A stretch of DNA of 64,000 bases from Roseburia hominis A2-183 (GTDB taxonomy: Bacteria > Bacillota > Clostridia > Lachnospirales > Lachnospiraceae), in assembly GCF_000225345.1 (NCBI RefSeq), contig NC_015977.1, positions 3,528,126 through 3,592,125 of the forward strand, written 5' to 3'. Positions 47,477 through 55,107 of this stretch are shown here, piece by piece. The first letter of the stretch is position 1, and each line of letters starts with the position of its first letter. Position numbers and translations under genes: made by a program. The notes beneath the pieces are model-generated. The model worked only from the letters and a program-made list of their open reading frames with translations, did no database searches and was not told the origin of the DNA.

Positions 47477-47504
47477 AAAAAAAGCCTGCAGAAATATCTG
47501 CAGG
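47477..47504 (-). terminator. Second attenuator-like hairpin in the rib leader
   Basis: CCTGCAG pairs with CTGCAGG over a 6-base loop and is followed by seven T on the minus strand. It lies between the riboswitch terminator and ribD, so the leader holds two intrinsic terminators in series. Confidence 0.8.
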
Positions 47505-47558
47505 GTGGAATTGATCTGTTACATATGATTGATAAATGAATGTCTGATTTTCCTATAT

Positions 47559-47591
47559 AAAAAGCTCTGAAATGGATCACCATCTCAGAGC
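47559..47591 (-). terminator. FMN-riboswitch terminator (expression platform)
   Basis: GCTCTGAGATGG pairs with CCATTTCAGAGC around a 4-base loop, then five T. It is immediately downstream of the aptamer and is the expected off-switch when FMN is bound. Confidence 0.88.
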
Positions 47592-47633
47592 TCTGATACT
47601 ACATTCATTCATACAAAAAATCAACTGTACTAT

Positions 47634-47744
47634 CATCTTCTTCCATCCAGACTGTACTGTCGGCCCCGGAATCTCACCGGATCATGCCTCTCGGCTCGCG
47701 GGCTTTACCGCCGGTAGGGAATCTCACCCTGCCCTGAAGATATC
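47634..47744 (-). ncRNA. FMN riboswitch (RFN element)
   Basis: The minus strand carries the conserved RFN blocks in order: AGGGCAGGGTGAGATTCCCT, ACCGGCGGTAAAGCCCGCGA, GATCCGGTGAGATTCCGGGG, CCGACAGTACAGTCTGGATG and GAAGAAGAT. The terminal ATCTTC and GAAGAT form P1. It senses FMN and controls the ribD-ribE-ribBA-ribH-HAD transcript by premature termination. Confidence 0.97.
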
Positions 47745-47800
47745 TTTTTGTTTATTTTAATACTTTATCTGTTATTTGTAAAGCAGAATTTTTATTTTAC

Positions 47801-47944
47801 TTAGTTTACTGGTTTGGAAATGAAAGTTCCCGGATGAGCAATTTTCATATAATTTCTCAGTTTCAATGCCAATACTCTTAACCGTTCAATCGCTATCTCA
47901 ACGATTTTTTCATCTGGATCCATCTGATCCACTTTTTCTGCCAT
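47801..47944 (-). CDS. 47-residue uncharacterised protein
   Basis: The ATG at 47944 has AGGAGG seven bases before it, one of the best binding sites in the island. The product (MAEKVDQMDPDEKIVEIAIE, then a helical, basic and hydrophobic segment, ending TFISKPVN) has 47 residues and one predicted long helix. I do not recognise it. It lies just upstream of the FMN riboswitch and just downstream of an intrinsic terminator, in the same direction as the rib operon. Confidence 0.55.
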   Translation of the reverse strand: MAEKVDQMDPDEKIVEIAIERLRVLALKLRNYMKIAHPGTFISKPVN

Positions 47945-47968
47945 AGGCATCCTCCTTCTTCCTGAAAT

Positions 47969-48010
47969 AAAAAAATCCGCCCAGATTAGAACCTAATCTA
48001 ATCTGAACGG
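47969..48010 (-). terminator. Intrinsic terminator upstream of the 47-residue ORF
   Basis: CCGTTCAGATTAG pairs with CTAATCTGGGCGG (two G:U pairs) over an 8-base loop, then seven T. The terminator ends just 22 bases before the ORF's ribosome binding site, so it may act as a leader attenuator for that ORF. Confidence 0.85.
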
Positions 48011-48123
48011 AATACTCATTCAGGCTTGATATTTTCCAAGCAGAAATAGTTTTAATCATTACCCTTTTGTTAGCTACAAGAATTTACAACCTTTTACACC
48101 AGTTGCATTATAGCTTTTCATTC

Positions 48124-48209
48124 CTGTTAGCAAATCTACAATAATTTTACTGTTAGCAATTTGCATTTTCTGTTAGCAAAAATGCTCATTTTTTGATTTG
48201 CTGTTAGCA
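48124..48209. repeat. Four CTGTTAGCA direct repeats near the right island end
   Basis: CTGTTAGCA occurs at 48124-48132, 48150-48158, 48170-48178 and 48201-48209, with a related TTGTTAGCT at 48068. Spacings of 26, 20 and 31 bases and their place beside the attachment site fit arm-type binding sites of an integrase or excisionase; a repressor operator is an alternative. Confidence 0.7.
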
Positions 48210-48219
48210 GAAAAACAAC

Positions 48220-48253
48220 AAAAAAAACGGCAATGATTTTTCTCTCATTACCG
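48220..48253 (-). terminator. Terminator of tRNA-Arg
   Basis: CGGTAATGA pairs with TCATTGCCG and is followed by eight T on the minus strand, right after the tRNA. Its arms match the terminator at 40957-40991 while the loop differs. Confidence 0.88.
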
Positions 48254-48312
48254 CTTAAAATAGAGCGTTCCCTATAGGAATCGAACCTACAATAGAGTCT
48301 TAGGAGGACCCC
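48245..48312. repeat. Right direct repeat (attachment site inside tRNA-Arg)
   Basis: It is identical to 40981-41048 and covers the tRNA-Arg 3' part plus 21 bases beyond its 3' end. Confidence 0.92.
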
Positions 48313-48337
48313 GTTATATCCATTTAACTAAGGGAAC
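48266..48337 (-). tRNA. tRNA-Arg (CCT)
   Basis: The 72-base gene folds with acceptor GTTCCCT/AGGGAAC, D arm TTAGTTAAATGGATATAA, anticodon loop CTCCTAA with anticodon CCT and T arm GGTTCGATTCC. The discriminator is G and CCA is not encoded. It is the integration target of the island. Confidence 0.95.
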
Positions 48338-48500
48338 AAATGCCGTATTTTCGGGCTTTTCAGCCTTTTTGGCTCCGGCTGCCATGTTTATGAATCCAAT
48401 CACTTTCGTGATGAATTGTCCCTGCTATTATATATTGATTTTAGCCTTTTTGCAAACTCTAAAATCCCGTTGTGTCTCACTAAATGGTCTGCACTTAGTT

Positions 48501-48543
48501 GCCCCTTAGGAGGGGGCTGTTATATCCATTTAACTAAGGAAAC
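48501..48543 (-). pseudogene. 5' half of a second tRNA-Arg (CCT)
   Basis: It reads GTTTCCTTAGTTAAATGGAT onward: acceptor strand, an identical D arm and a perfect GCCCC/GGGGC anticodon stem with loop CTCCTAA. After the anticodon stem no T arm or acceptor 3' strand follows. It is a truncated gene 160 bases upstream of the intact tRNA. Confidence 0.8.
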
Positions 48544-48629
48544 ATATATTTGCTGTATACAGGCTTCTCTGTATACAGCTTATTCATTTTATCATATTAT
48601 CCGTCAAAAGACCATAGGAAAATCACAAA

Positions 48630-49508
48630 CTAATCCCGGTATTTTACGCTGCCCTGCATCCAGATATTTCCCTTAAAACGTCTGCCCACTTCCGGTTCGC
48701 CGAGCAGATCTTTTTGATTGATACAGACGCTGAAAAGAATATCATTGCACATGATTTCCATGGAATATACATTTTCCTCCGTGAAACGGTTCTGGAGCAG
48801 TGTCACATCCATGATCTCGCCGAGCACCGAATACTGATCACTCTCAATACCGTACGGCATAAAGTAGGTATCCACAATGCTAAGCACATCTTCATGTGTG
48901 ATCCTTTTTGACAACAGTGAGTAGGTATCAATGTCCTCCAGCGTCAGATTCTCGATCGCATCCTCATCCCCGTCTCTTGCCGCGGCAATCAGATGATTCC
49001 GGTCTGTTCCCTCCTTTGGCGCATGAGGCACTTTTTTCTCCGCCTTATTGATCGGGAATAAAATCTTTCCCTCCGTAGACAGCGCAGCTAAAATGACGCC
49101 GTCTGCCAGATTCATATATCCTTTGCTCTTGCTGACCGCAAGATAATCCACCACATTCTGAAGATAAAAAATGAGTGTCACTCCAATGCGGACTTCATCA
49201 CATATCCCCGCATAGGATTCTTTTTCCGCATGTTTTTCCACTTCTGCGGGTTCTATTGTGGATATGTTCTTTCCACACAAATACGGATAGTAATATTCCA
49301 TCTCAAAGGTATCATCTTCGTTATACACGCCCCGGACAGAGATTCCGAAAAAATCTCCGTACTCCTTTGACAGTTCTGCAAATTCATTGCCCTCCGAATC
49401 AAGTGCTGCCTTCTGAACCGTCGGTGCGCTTATAATATCTGCAAAAATATGCTGCAGCTGTTCTTTTGTAATATGACTGAACCCGATGGCTCTTAGAAAT
49501 TTGTGCAT
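48630..49508 (-). CDS. DUF3881 family protein
   Basis: The 292-residue protein begins MHKFLRAIGFSHITKEQLQ and contains AALSTEGKILFPINKAEK, RISHEDVLSIVDT-like RITHEDVLSIVDTYFMPYGI and SVLGEIMDV, matching DUF3881, a family largely found in Lachnospiraceae. No catalytic motif or membrane segment is visible and the role is unknown. It runs in the same direction as the HD-GYP-like gene upstream, with a 25-base gap. Confidence 0.85.
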   Translation of the reverse strand: MHKFLRAIGFSHITKEQLQHIFADIISAPTVQKAALDSEGNEFAELSKEYGDFFGISVRGVYNEDDTFEMEYYYPYLCGKNISTIEPAEVEKHAEKESYAGICDEVRIGVTLIFYLQNVVDYLAVSKSKGYMNLADGVILAALSTEGKILFPINKAEKKVPHAPKEGTDRNHLIAAARDGDEDAIENLTLEDIDTYSLLSKRITHEDVLSIVDTYFMPYGIESDQYSVLGEIMDVTLLQNRFTEENVYSMEIMCNDILFSVCINQKDLLGEPEVGRRFKGNIWMQGSVKYRD

Positions 49509-49533
49509 TTTCTATCTTCACCTCTTTCTGTTT

Positions 49534-50571
49534 CTAGTTTTCGACCTGAAGAATAGATACATTCTTGTTCTTATTCAACTGGTATATCTTTTCCGTCAAC
49601 CGGTCCTCTTCATCCAAAATTCTAATTACAGGCCGGATGGAATTTTCTGTCTGTTTTAAAACGATGCCGGACTCTCCGGTATTGAGCCGGACTCTCGTCC
49701 CGACCGGATAGCGTGCGACGAGCCGCTCGATCACACGCACGATTCTCCTGTCATAAAAAATATCCGTACCTTCCACCAGATACTCGAGTGCCTGCTGGAT
49801 GCTCATACGTCTGCATTCCATCCCGCTGATAAAACAGTCAAATGCATCACATGCCTGTAATATTCCACATTCCGTATCCCGCGTTTTCTGCTTCAGAGGA
49901 AATCCGGAGCCGTCTCTTCTCTCATGATGTACAAGTACCATTTTTTTTACAAAAGGATCCATCCATTTTTCTTCCTCCAGAACAGAGTACGCAAGGATCG
50001 GATGCTTCCGGTATTCAAAAGCCTCTGCTTCTGACAATTCGTTGATGTCGCAGTTGATATACGGCACCGTAATGTAGCGGAGTCCCAGATCATGCAGCAA
50101 TGCTCCCAGTGCAAGTCTGTAAATCTGCTCCGCAGTGAGCTTCATTTTTTTTGCGACTATAATACATAATTTTGTTACTACAAGTGTATGTTCGTACAAA
50201 TTACTTTCGCGTTCCAAAAGATCAATTACCATATTTTCATCCGCCTGCATGACATCCTGAATAATGTCCTCTGCGACGTATTCAATTTCCCGAAGAGAAC
50301 TGCCCCTGTGATAAATATGCTTTTCCAGAATAGATTTTATTTTTTCAATATATTCTTCCCGTTTTTCGTTACTGATAATATCATGTGGTGTTTCATCTTC
50401 CTCATAGGGATCTTCGATACACACGGTCTCGATTCCCAGAAAGGAGATCAGATCCAGATATTCCGTTTTCAGCGTTGTTCCCTCAGAAATGAGAATTTCA
50501 TTTTCCTTCGTTATGACCGGCCCTGCAAGTTTCTCCCCCCCTTGCAGTGTTCTTACCAGTTGTATTCTCAT
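49534..50571 (-). CDS. HD-GYP-like phosphohydrolase
   Basis: The 345-residue protein has an HD-GYP layout: HTLVVTKLCIIVAKKM, the HD pair in LLHDLGLRYI, VHHERRDGSGFP and a C-terminal beta-rich RVRLNTGESGIVL segment. Such proteins hydrolyse c-di-GMP. The usual HDIGK is HDLGL and GYP is GFP, so activity may be altered. The N-terminus (MRIQLVRTLQGGEKLA, GPVITKENEILISEGT) is the usual leader region. The ATG at 50571 has GAGG upstream. Confidence 0.85.
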   Translation of the reverse strand: MRIQLVRTLQGGEKLAGPVITKENEILISEGTTLKTEYLDLISFLGIETVCIEDPYEEDETPHDIISNEKREEYIEKIKSILEKHIYHRGSSLREIEYVAEDIIQDVMQADENMVIDLLERESNLYEHTLVVTKLCIIVAKKMKLTAEQIYRLALGALLHDLGLRYITVPYINCDINELSEAEAFEYRKHPILAYSVLEEEKWMDPFVKKMVLVHHERRDGSGFPLKQKTRDTECGILQACDAFDCFISGMECRRMSIQQALEYLVEGTDIFYDRRIVRVIERLVARYPVGTRVRLNTGESGIVLKQTENSIRPVIRILDEEDRLTEKIYQLNKNKNVSILQVEN

Positions 50572-50580
50572 ACATTATCC

Positions 50581-51087
50581 TCATTCGTTGTTTTCTGTTT
50601 TTCCCATAGCTCTGTCGAGAGCTTTCTGCTCCTCATCCGATAACACGATAATGGAATTACCATCTACGATCTCTTTGATATATGTATAGCAGCCTTCGCG
50701 TGTGTGCATGGCATTGATGATAAATCCGTTATTCCTTACATCCAGCATGGCAAGAGAAAAACTGAGTTTTCCTCCCATCTCGTTGAACGCATCATACTTT
50801 ATCAGTCCCATCTTCTGATAGGTCAGCTGCATGGCCTCAAACAATGATTTGATTGTTTTTTCATTCTCATTGTTTGCCTCAAGAAGTGTATCTACCTGAT
50901 CCAGACGCTTGATCAGGGTATCTTCCAGATTCTTACCGTTTTTTCCGCTCATAAATACTTTGTATGCTTTTTTCAGCTTCCGCATCTGCGCTATATTTAC
51001 AATGATAAGAATCAATAGAATCAGAACCACTGCGCTAAGTCCGATAATAATATAATCGGAATCAAAACCTAAATACTGTGAAATCAT
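50581..51087 (-). CDS. DUF4446 family membrane-anchored protein
   Basis: The 168 residues begin with an N-terminal membrane segment (YIIIGLSAVVLILLILIIVN), then a coiled coil (residues about 45-85), and a C-terminal domain with MGLIKYDAFNEMGGKLSFSL and VDGNSIIVLSDEEQKALDRA, the DUF4446 signature. The family is usually near parA/parB in Clostridia; its function is unknown. The ATG at 51087 has GAGAGG upstream. It lies 53 bases after parB. Confidence 0.88.
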   Translation of the reverse strand: MISQYLGFDSDYIIIGLSAVVLILLILIIVNIAQMRKLKKAYKVFMSGKNGKNLEDTLIKRLDQVDTLLEANNENEKTIKSLFEAMQLTYQKMGLIKYDAFNEMGGKLSFSLAMLDVRNNGFIINAMHTREGCYTYIKEIVDGNSIIVLSDEEQKALDRAMGKTENNE

Positions 51088-51139
51088 ATGCTTCCTCTCT
51101 CTTTATTCTGATATGACTTTTATCAGAATCTTACTCTGT

Positions 51140-52057
51140 CTATTTTCGGATGGATCCAAACAGATCCATGATACGGTCAAGTTCATCCATAGAATAATAT
51201 TCAATTTCGATCCTGCCCTTCTGGTTATCCTTCTGATTGATGGCAACCTTTGTTCCAAGAATGACTTTCATCTTCTCTTCCAGATCACGGCAGATTGCTT
51301 CCATCTTCGGATCGATCTTTACCTCTTCCTTTGCTTCCGGCTGATCTTTTTCCTGCTGGATCTTCTTTACCAGTTTTTCCGTCTCACGCACACTCAGTTT
51401 TTCGTCGAAAATCTTCTGTGCTGTCGTATACTGTTTTTCCTGATCGTCAATACCGAGAAGTGCTCTCGCATGTCCGGTCGAGATCATGTCATCAATTACC
51501 ATCTGCTGTACTCTCTCGTCGAGTTTTAACAGTCGCATGGAATTGGTGACAGCGGTTCTGCTCTTCGATACACGCTCGGCAACTTCATCCTGTTTCAGAT
51601 TGAACTCTGTCAGTAACCGCTTGTATGCAATTGCTTCCTCAATCGGATTTAAGTTTTCTCTCTGGATATTTTCAATCAGGGAGATTTCTACGACTTCCTG
51701 GTTGGAAAGATTCTTGATAATTACTGGAACCTCTTTTAATCCGGCAAGCTTTGCTGCACGCCATCTGCGCTCGCCGGCAATAATTTCATAATATCCTTTT
51801 CTGTCCTGTACAAGCAGAGGCTGTAACACACCAAACTGTTTGATTGACTCGGACAATTCCAACAGGGCATCCTCATCAAAATTCTTTCTTGGCTGTTCCC
51901 GATTCGGTTCTACCTTATTGATATTTACCAGAACACCCTCGATGACTTTATCGTTTTTCACATTTTCATTCTTTGCTTCCGTTTTTGTGGCACTTACTTT
52001 GTTTGGAATTAAAGAATCAATTCCCTTTCCCAGTCCACCTTTTTTTGCAGCAGCCAT
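51140..52057 (-). CDS. parB: Chromosome partitioning protein ParB
   Basis: ParB binds parS, spreads and loads condensin near the origin. The 305 residues contain the N-terminal ParA-interacting start GGLGKGIDSLIP, the CTP-binding ParB core with NREQPRKNFDEDALLELSES, YEIIAGERRWRAAKLAG and IENIQRENLNPIEEA, a helix-turn-helix (KQDEVAERVSKSRTAVTNSM) and a C-terminal dimerisation region. The ATG at 52057 has AAGGAGG upstream. It follows parA by 11 bases. Confidence 0.97.
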   Translation of the reverse strand: MAAAKKGGLGKGIDSLIPNKVSATKTEAKNENVKNDKVIEGVLVNINKVEPNREQPRKNFDEDALLELSESIKQFGVLQPLLVQDRKGYYEIIAGERRWRAAKLAGLKEVPVIIKNLSNQEVVEISLIENIQRENLNPIEEAIAYKRLLTEFNLKQDEVAERVSKSRTAVTNSMRLLKLDERVQQMVIDDMISTGHARALLGIDDQEKQYTTAQKIFDEKLSVRETEKLVKKIQQEKDQPEAKEEVKIDPKMEAICRDLEEKMKVILGTKVAINQKDNQKGRIEIEYYSMDELDRIMDLFGSIRK

Positions 52058-52068
52058 AGTTTTCCTCC

Positions 52069-52827
52069 TTATCTCTCCATCACTTCTTTTGCCAACATAC
52101 GATAACTTTCTGTTCCCGCTGATTTTGAATCATACATATTGATCGGAAGTCCGTGAGATGGAGCCTCTGCTAATCGGATATTTCTCGGAATCAGTGTCTC
52201 ATAGATCTTGGTATCAAGATTTTCTTTTACATTCTCTACTACCTGATTGGACAGATTGGTTCGCACATCATACATCGTGAAGACAACTCCGTCGATGACG
52301 AGATCTGGATTCAGTCTCTGCTGTACCAGATCAATCGTGTGGATCAGCTGGCTCAATCCCTCAAGTGCGTAATACTCACACTGAATCGGAACCAGCACAG
52401 AATCCGCTGTTGTCATCGCATTGATCGTCAGCATATTTAAGGATGGCGGACAGTCAATGATGATAAAATCATAATCATCCCTGATATAATCTACGGCATT
52501 TTTTAAAATATATTCCTTTTCATTGATACCAAGTAACTCGATCTCTGCTCCGGCAAGATTCACATTGGACGGGATAATCTTCATTCCTTCTACTACGGTA
52601 TCTGCCATACTCTCTTTGATGGAACACTCATCCAGCATCAATTCATATACAGTATTTTCCAGTTCGTTTTTATCAACGCCTAATCCGCTTGTCATATTTC
52701 CCTGCGGGTCAAGATCAATGGTCAACACTTTCTTTCCTGCTTCTGCAAGACAGGATGATAAATTGATAGCTGTGGTTGTCTTACCAACACCACCTTTTTG
52801 GTTTGCGATTGCAATTATTCTGCTCAT
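52069..52827 (-). CDS. parA: Chromosome partitioning ATPase ParA/Soj
   Basis: The 252-residue ATPase has the deviant Walker A IANQKGGVGKTTTAINL, Walker A' IDLDPQGNMTSGLG and Walker B FIIIDCPPSLNMLTINAM, all intact, and drives origin segregation with ParB. The ATG at 52827 has AGAGG upstream. It is the first gene of parA-parB, and two parS sites lie within 310 bases upstream. Confidence 0.97.
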   Translation of the reverse strand: MSRIIAIANQKGGVGKTTTAINLSSCLAEAGKKVLTIDLDPQGNMTSGLGVDKNELENTVYELMLDECSIKESMADTVVEGMKIIPSNVNLAGAEIELLGINEKEYILKNAVDYIRDDYDFIIIDCPPSLNMLTINAMTTADSVLVPIQCEYYALEGLSQLIHTIDLVQQRLNPDLVIDGVVFTMYDVRTNLSNQVVENVKENLDTKIYETLIPRNIRLAEAPSHGLPINMYDSKSAGTESYRMLAKEVMER

Positions 52828-53013
52828 ATATTACCTCTTTTAAATTTTTATTACCCTGTTCATTTGGTGCGTTTTGTTTGCCAGAGTTCATTATCTCTTC
52901 TGTTTGCGCTTCTTTTGCGCATCCGAAGTTTCATTGAAACTTCTAATATGAACTCGACAGAGTTCATTATAACACTTTTACATATTCTTTTCTATAGGAA
53001 AGTTCGTATGAAA

Positions 53014-53029
53014 TGTTTCACGTGAAACA
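53014..53029. other. parS site 1
   Basis: TGTTTCACGTGAAACA matches the 16-base Firmicutes parS consensus exactly and is palindromic. It lies upstream of parA. Confidence 0.95.
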
Positions 53030-53120
53030 TTTTCACAGTGATTTCAAACTGTTGTATTTCTGTTTTTTTATAAATACAAAATCTTGTAGAAAACATGTGT
53101 GAAACATTTCATTTATATAA

Positions 53121-53136
53121 TGTTTCACGTGAAACA
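53121..53136. other. parS site 2
   Basis: It is an identical 16-base palindrome 107 bases from site 1. A GTGAAACATTT half-site lies between them at about 53099. Confidence 0.95.
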
Positions 53137-53261
53137 TTGTGATGATTTGTCCAATAATACGCGTTTTAAAATATTTTTATGTAGTAATAAACATTATTTT
53201 CTATAAAATAATTGAGTGTACCGGATGATTCCGAAACACTCAATCTTTATACTCTCTAATA

Positions 53262-53906
53262 CTAATGAATAGAAATCAAATTATTCCGAATAGCAAATAC
53301 CGCTGCCTGCGTACGATCAGAAACATCAATCTTTTTAAAAATACTTGATACATGATTCTTCACAGTACGTTCACTGATGTGCAATTCATCAGCTACTCCC
53401 TTATTGTACATTCCAACCGCAAGAAGTTTCAACACTTCGAGTTCTCTCTTCGTCAGTTTTTCAATCTTCTCACTGTCCATATCCCGGTCAATCATTTTTG
53501 CATTCAATACAGGAATCAGACTCGGCTGTATGTAATCTTCTCCATCAACAACAGATAAGATTGCTTTTTTCAATTCAGAAGACTCGGAGTCTTTCAACAG
53601 ATAACCATTGATTCCGATGTCCACTGCTTTCAATAAATACTCTACTTCATTATGTACGGTAAGAACAAGAATCTTGACATCTATTTTTTCATCTTTAATC
53701 TTCTGCAAAACTTCAAGTCCATTCATGCGCGGCATATTGATATCCAGCAACAAAACATCCGGTATCTGATCTTTTAATTTTTCCATGCACTCAATACCAT
53801 CACACGCCTCTGCAATTACCTGAAAGTCTCCTTCCAGTTCCAACAGCTGCTTTAATCCTTCACGAATCAATGAATGATCATCTGTAATCATTACTTTTAC
53901 TGCCAT
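53262..53906 (-). CDS. NarL/DegU-type response regulator
   Basis: The 214-residue regulator has a receiver domain (KVMITDDHSLIREGLKQLL, phospho-acceptor in VLLLDINMPRMNGLEVL, Thr in LVLTVHNEVEY, Lys in YLLKDSESSE) and a LuxR/NarL helix-turn-helix (LTKRELEVLKLLAVGMYNKG, ERTVKNHVSSIFKK). It would activate or repress genes when phosphorylated by the kinase directly upstream. The kinase stop and this ATG abut, indicating coupling. Its targets are unknown; the DegU-like label is structural. Confidence 0.93.
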   Translation of the reverse strand: MAVKVMITDDHSLIREGLKQLLELEGDFQVIAEACDGIECMEKLKDQIPDVLLLDINMPRMNGLEVLQKIKDEKIDVKILVLTVHNEVEYLLKAVDIGINGYLLKDSESSELKKAILSVVDGEDYIQPSLIPVLNAKMIDRDMDSEKIEKLTKRELEVLKLLAVGMYNKGVADELHISERTVKNHVSSIFKKIDVSDRTQAAVFAIRNNLISIH

Positions 53907-54929
53907 TTAAAACTCCTCCTTGTTACTAATAGGTACTTTCACTATAATTTTTGTTCCAACACCGATCTTAGAGTCAATCTGTATCGAACCGGATAATAAA
54001 TATACTCGTTCTTTCATCATAGACATTCCAAACCCAGAATTATCATCCCTTGGACGATCATCCAGAATATGAACATCAAATCCTGTTCCATCATCCTCGA
54101 CTATTACCGTGATAGCCCCTTGCTCATATCTTAACAGAACATGTATCAGAGTCGGGTTTGCATGACAGATCGCATTGCTGCATGCCTCCTGAATAATTCT
54201 AAGTAACGTTATCCCGATAATCGGTTTTAATTGATAAGGAGTTCCTTCCACTACAAAATGAATCTTCTTCGTGCCGGTTGCTTCCAGCTTGTCCAAAGTT
54301 CTCTCGATTGTAATATCCAGACCAATATCATCAAAAGACATAGGGCGCAGGTTATAAATCATCTTTCTGGTATCATCGATGATCTCCCTGAGATTCTTGA
54401 TCATCTTACTGAGTTCCAGCTTACACCGGATCGGATCCATATCCACCAGTTTACTGCACAGTTCTGCCATGTGAACCATTGCCGTAAGATTCTGAACGGT
54501 ACTGTCATGAAGTTCGCGTGAAATACGCTGTCTCTCATTCTCCTGCGTTTCAAGGAGAGACGTATGATACCTTTCTTCCTCAAGTGTATTTCTGTCACAC
54601 CTGTATGCAACATCTGCTTCCGCCTGCCGCAATACCTTCGCCGCTTCTTCCACTCTTTCCATCTGCTGCGTATGGTAGTCTGTCTCCTGCTGAATTGCTT
54701 CCTCGAGTTCTTTCATCTCTGCATGCAATTCATCGATTTTCTGCTTATTCCTGGAATTTACTTTTCTTGGAGTAAACGACTCATAATTAGGATCATTCGT
54801 CTCCTCAAGCAAATGGATCATTGCCTGCGTCTCTTTCAAATGAATCTGTAAATCAGAAATCCGCTTCGCACTGTTCTGCTCCTCTTTTAAAAGTTCCTCA
54901 TAAATTTTCTGAATATATTCTTCTACCAT
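53907..54929 (-). CDS. DegS-type sensor histidine kinase
   Basis: The 340-residue kinase has no membrane segment. An N-terminal coiled-coil sensor (about 1-130) leads to the HisKA_3 dimerisation domain with the phospho-acceptor His in ISRELHDSTVQNL near residue 155, and a C-terminal ATPase with EACSNAICHAN (N box), VEDDGTGFD (G1) and GFGMSMMKERV (G2). It is a cytosolic kinase like DegS. The start at 54929 has GGTGG upstream; other ATGs further up lack a site. Its partner is the abutting response regulator. Confidence 0.92.
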   Translation of the reverse strand: MVEEYIQKIYEELLKEEQNSAKRISDLQIHLKETQAMIHLLEETNDPNYESFTPRKVNSRNKQKIDELHAEMKELEEAIQQETDYHTQQMERVEEAAKVLRQAEADVAYRCDRNTLEEERYHTSLLETQENERQRISRELHDSTVQNLTAMVHMAELCSKLVDMDPIRCKLELSKMIKNLREIIDDTRKMIYNLRPMSFDDIGLDITIERTLDKLEATGTKKIHFVVEGTPYQLKPIIGITLLRIIQEACSNAICHANPTLIHVLLRYEQGAITVIVEDDGTGFDVHILDDRPRDDNSGFGMSMMKERVYLLSGSIQIDSKIGVGTKIIVKVPISNKEEF

Positions 54930-55107
54930 TTTGCCACCGAACATATGTTTGATATTAAAAACCAAATTACCAGTATTATTTTATACCAAACGTAATTCAA
55001 TGAAAAGCAAAAATTTATATTTTCAGAATTTTTAATTTGTATAAGTTATGGAAAGCGGCTATAATATAAGTAATAGGAAACGTTTTGCAAAGATTACGGG
55101 AGGTTCT

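Larger units (their letters stand above)
40981..48312. mobile_element. Integrated island at tRNA-Arg(CCT), carrying the riboflavin operon
   Basis: Exact 68-base direct repeats at 40981-41048 and 48245-48312 bound about 7.3 kb. The right copy includes the 3' part of an intact tRNA-Arg(CCT); the left copy is that 3' part alone. This is what insertion by a site-specific recombinase into a tRNA 3' end leaves behind. Inside are a Fic gene, a tyrosine-recombinase stub, a membrane-protein fragment, HAD phosphatase, ribH, ribBA, ribE, ribD, an FMN riboswitch and a 47-codon ORF. With the recombinase broken the island is probably fixed. Whether the rib operon arrived with it or was already part of the element is not decidable here. 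Confidence 0.75.

Noticed and set aside
48124..48209. CTGTTAGCA repeats as a CRISPR array
   Set aside because: The units are only 9 bases, spacings are irregular and no cas genes are present.
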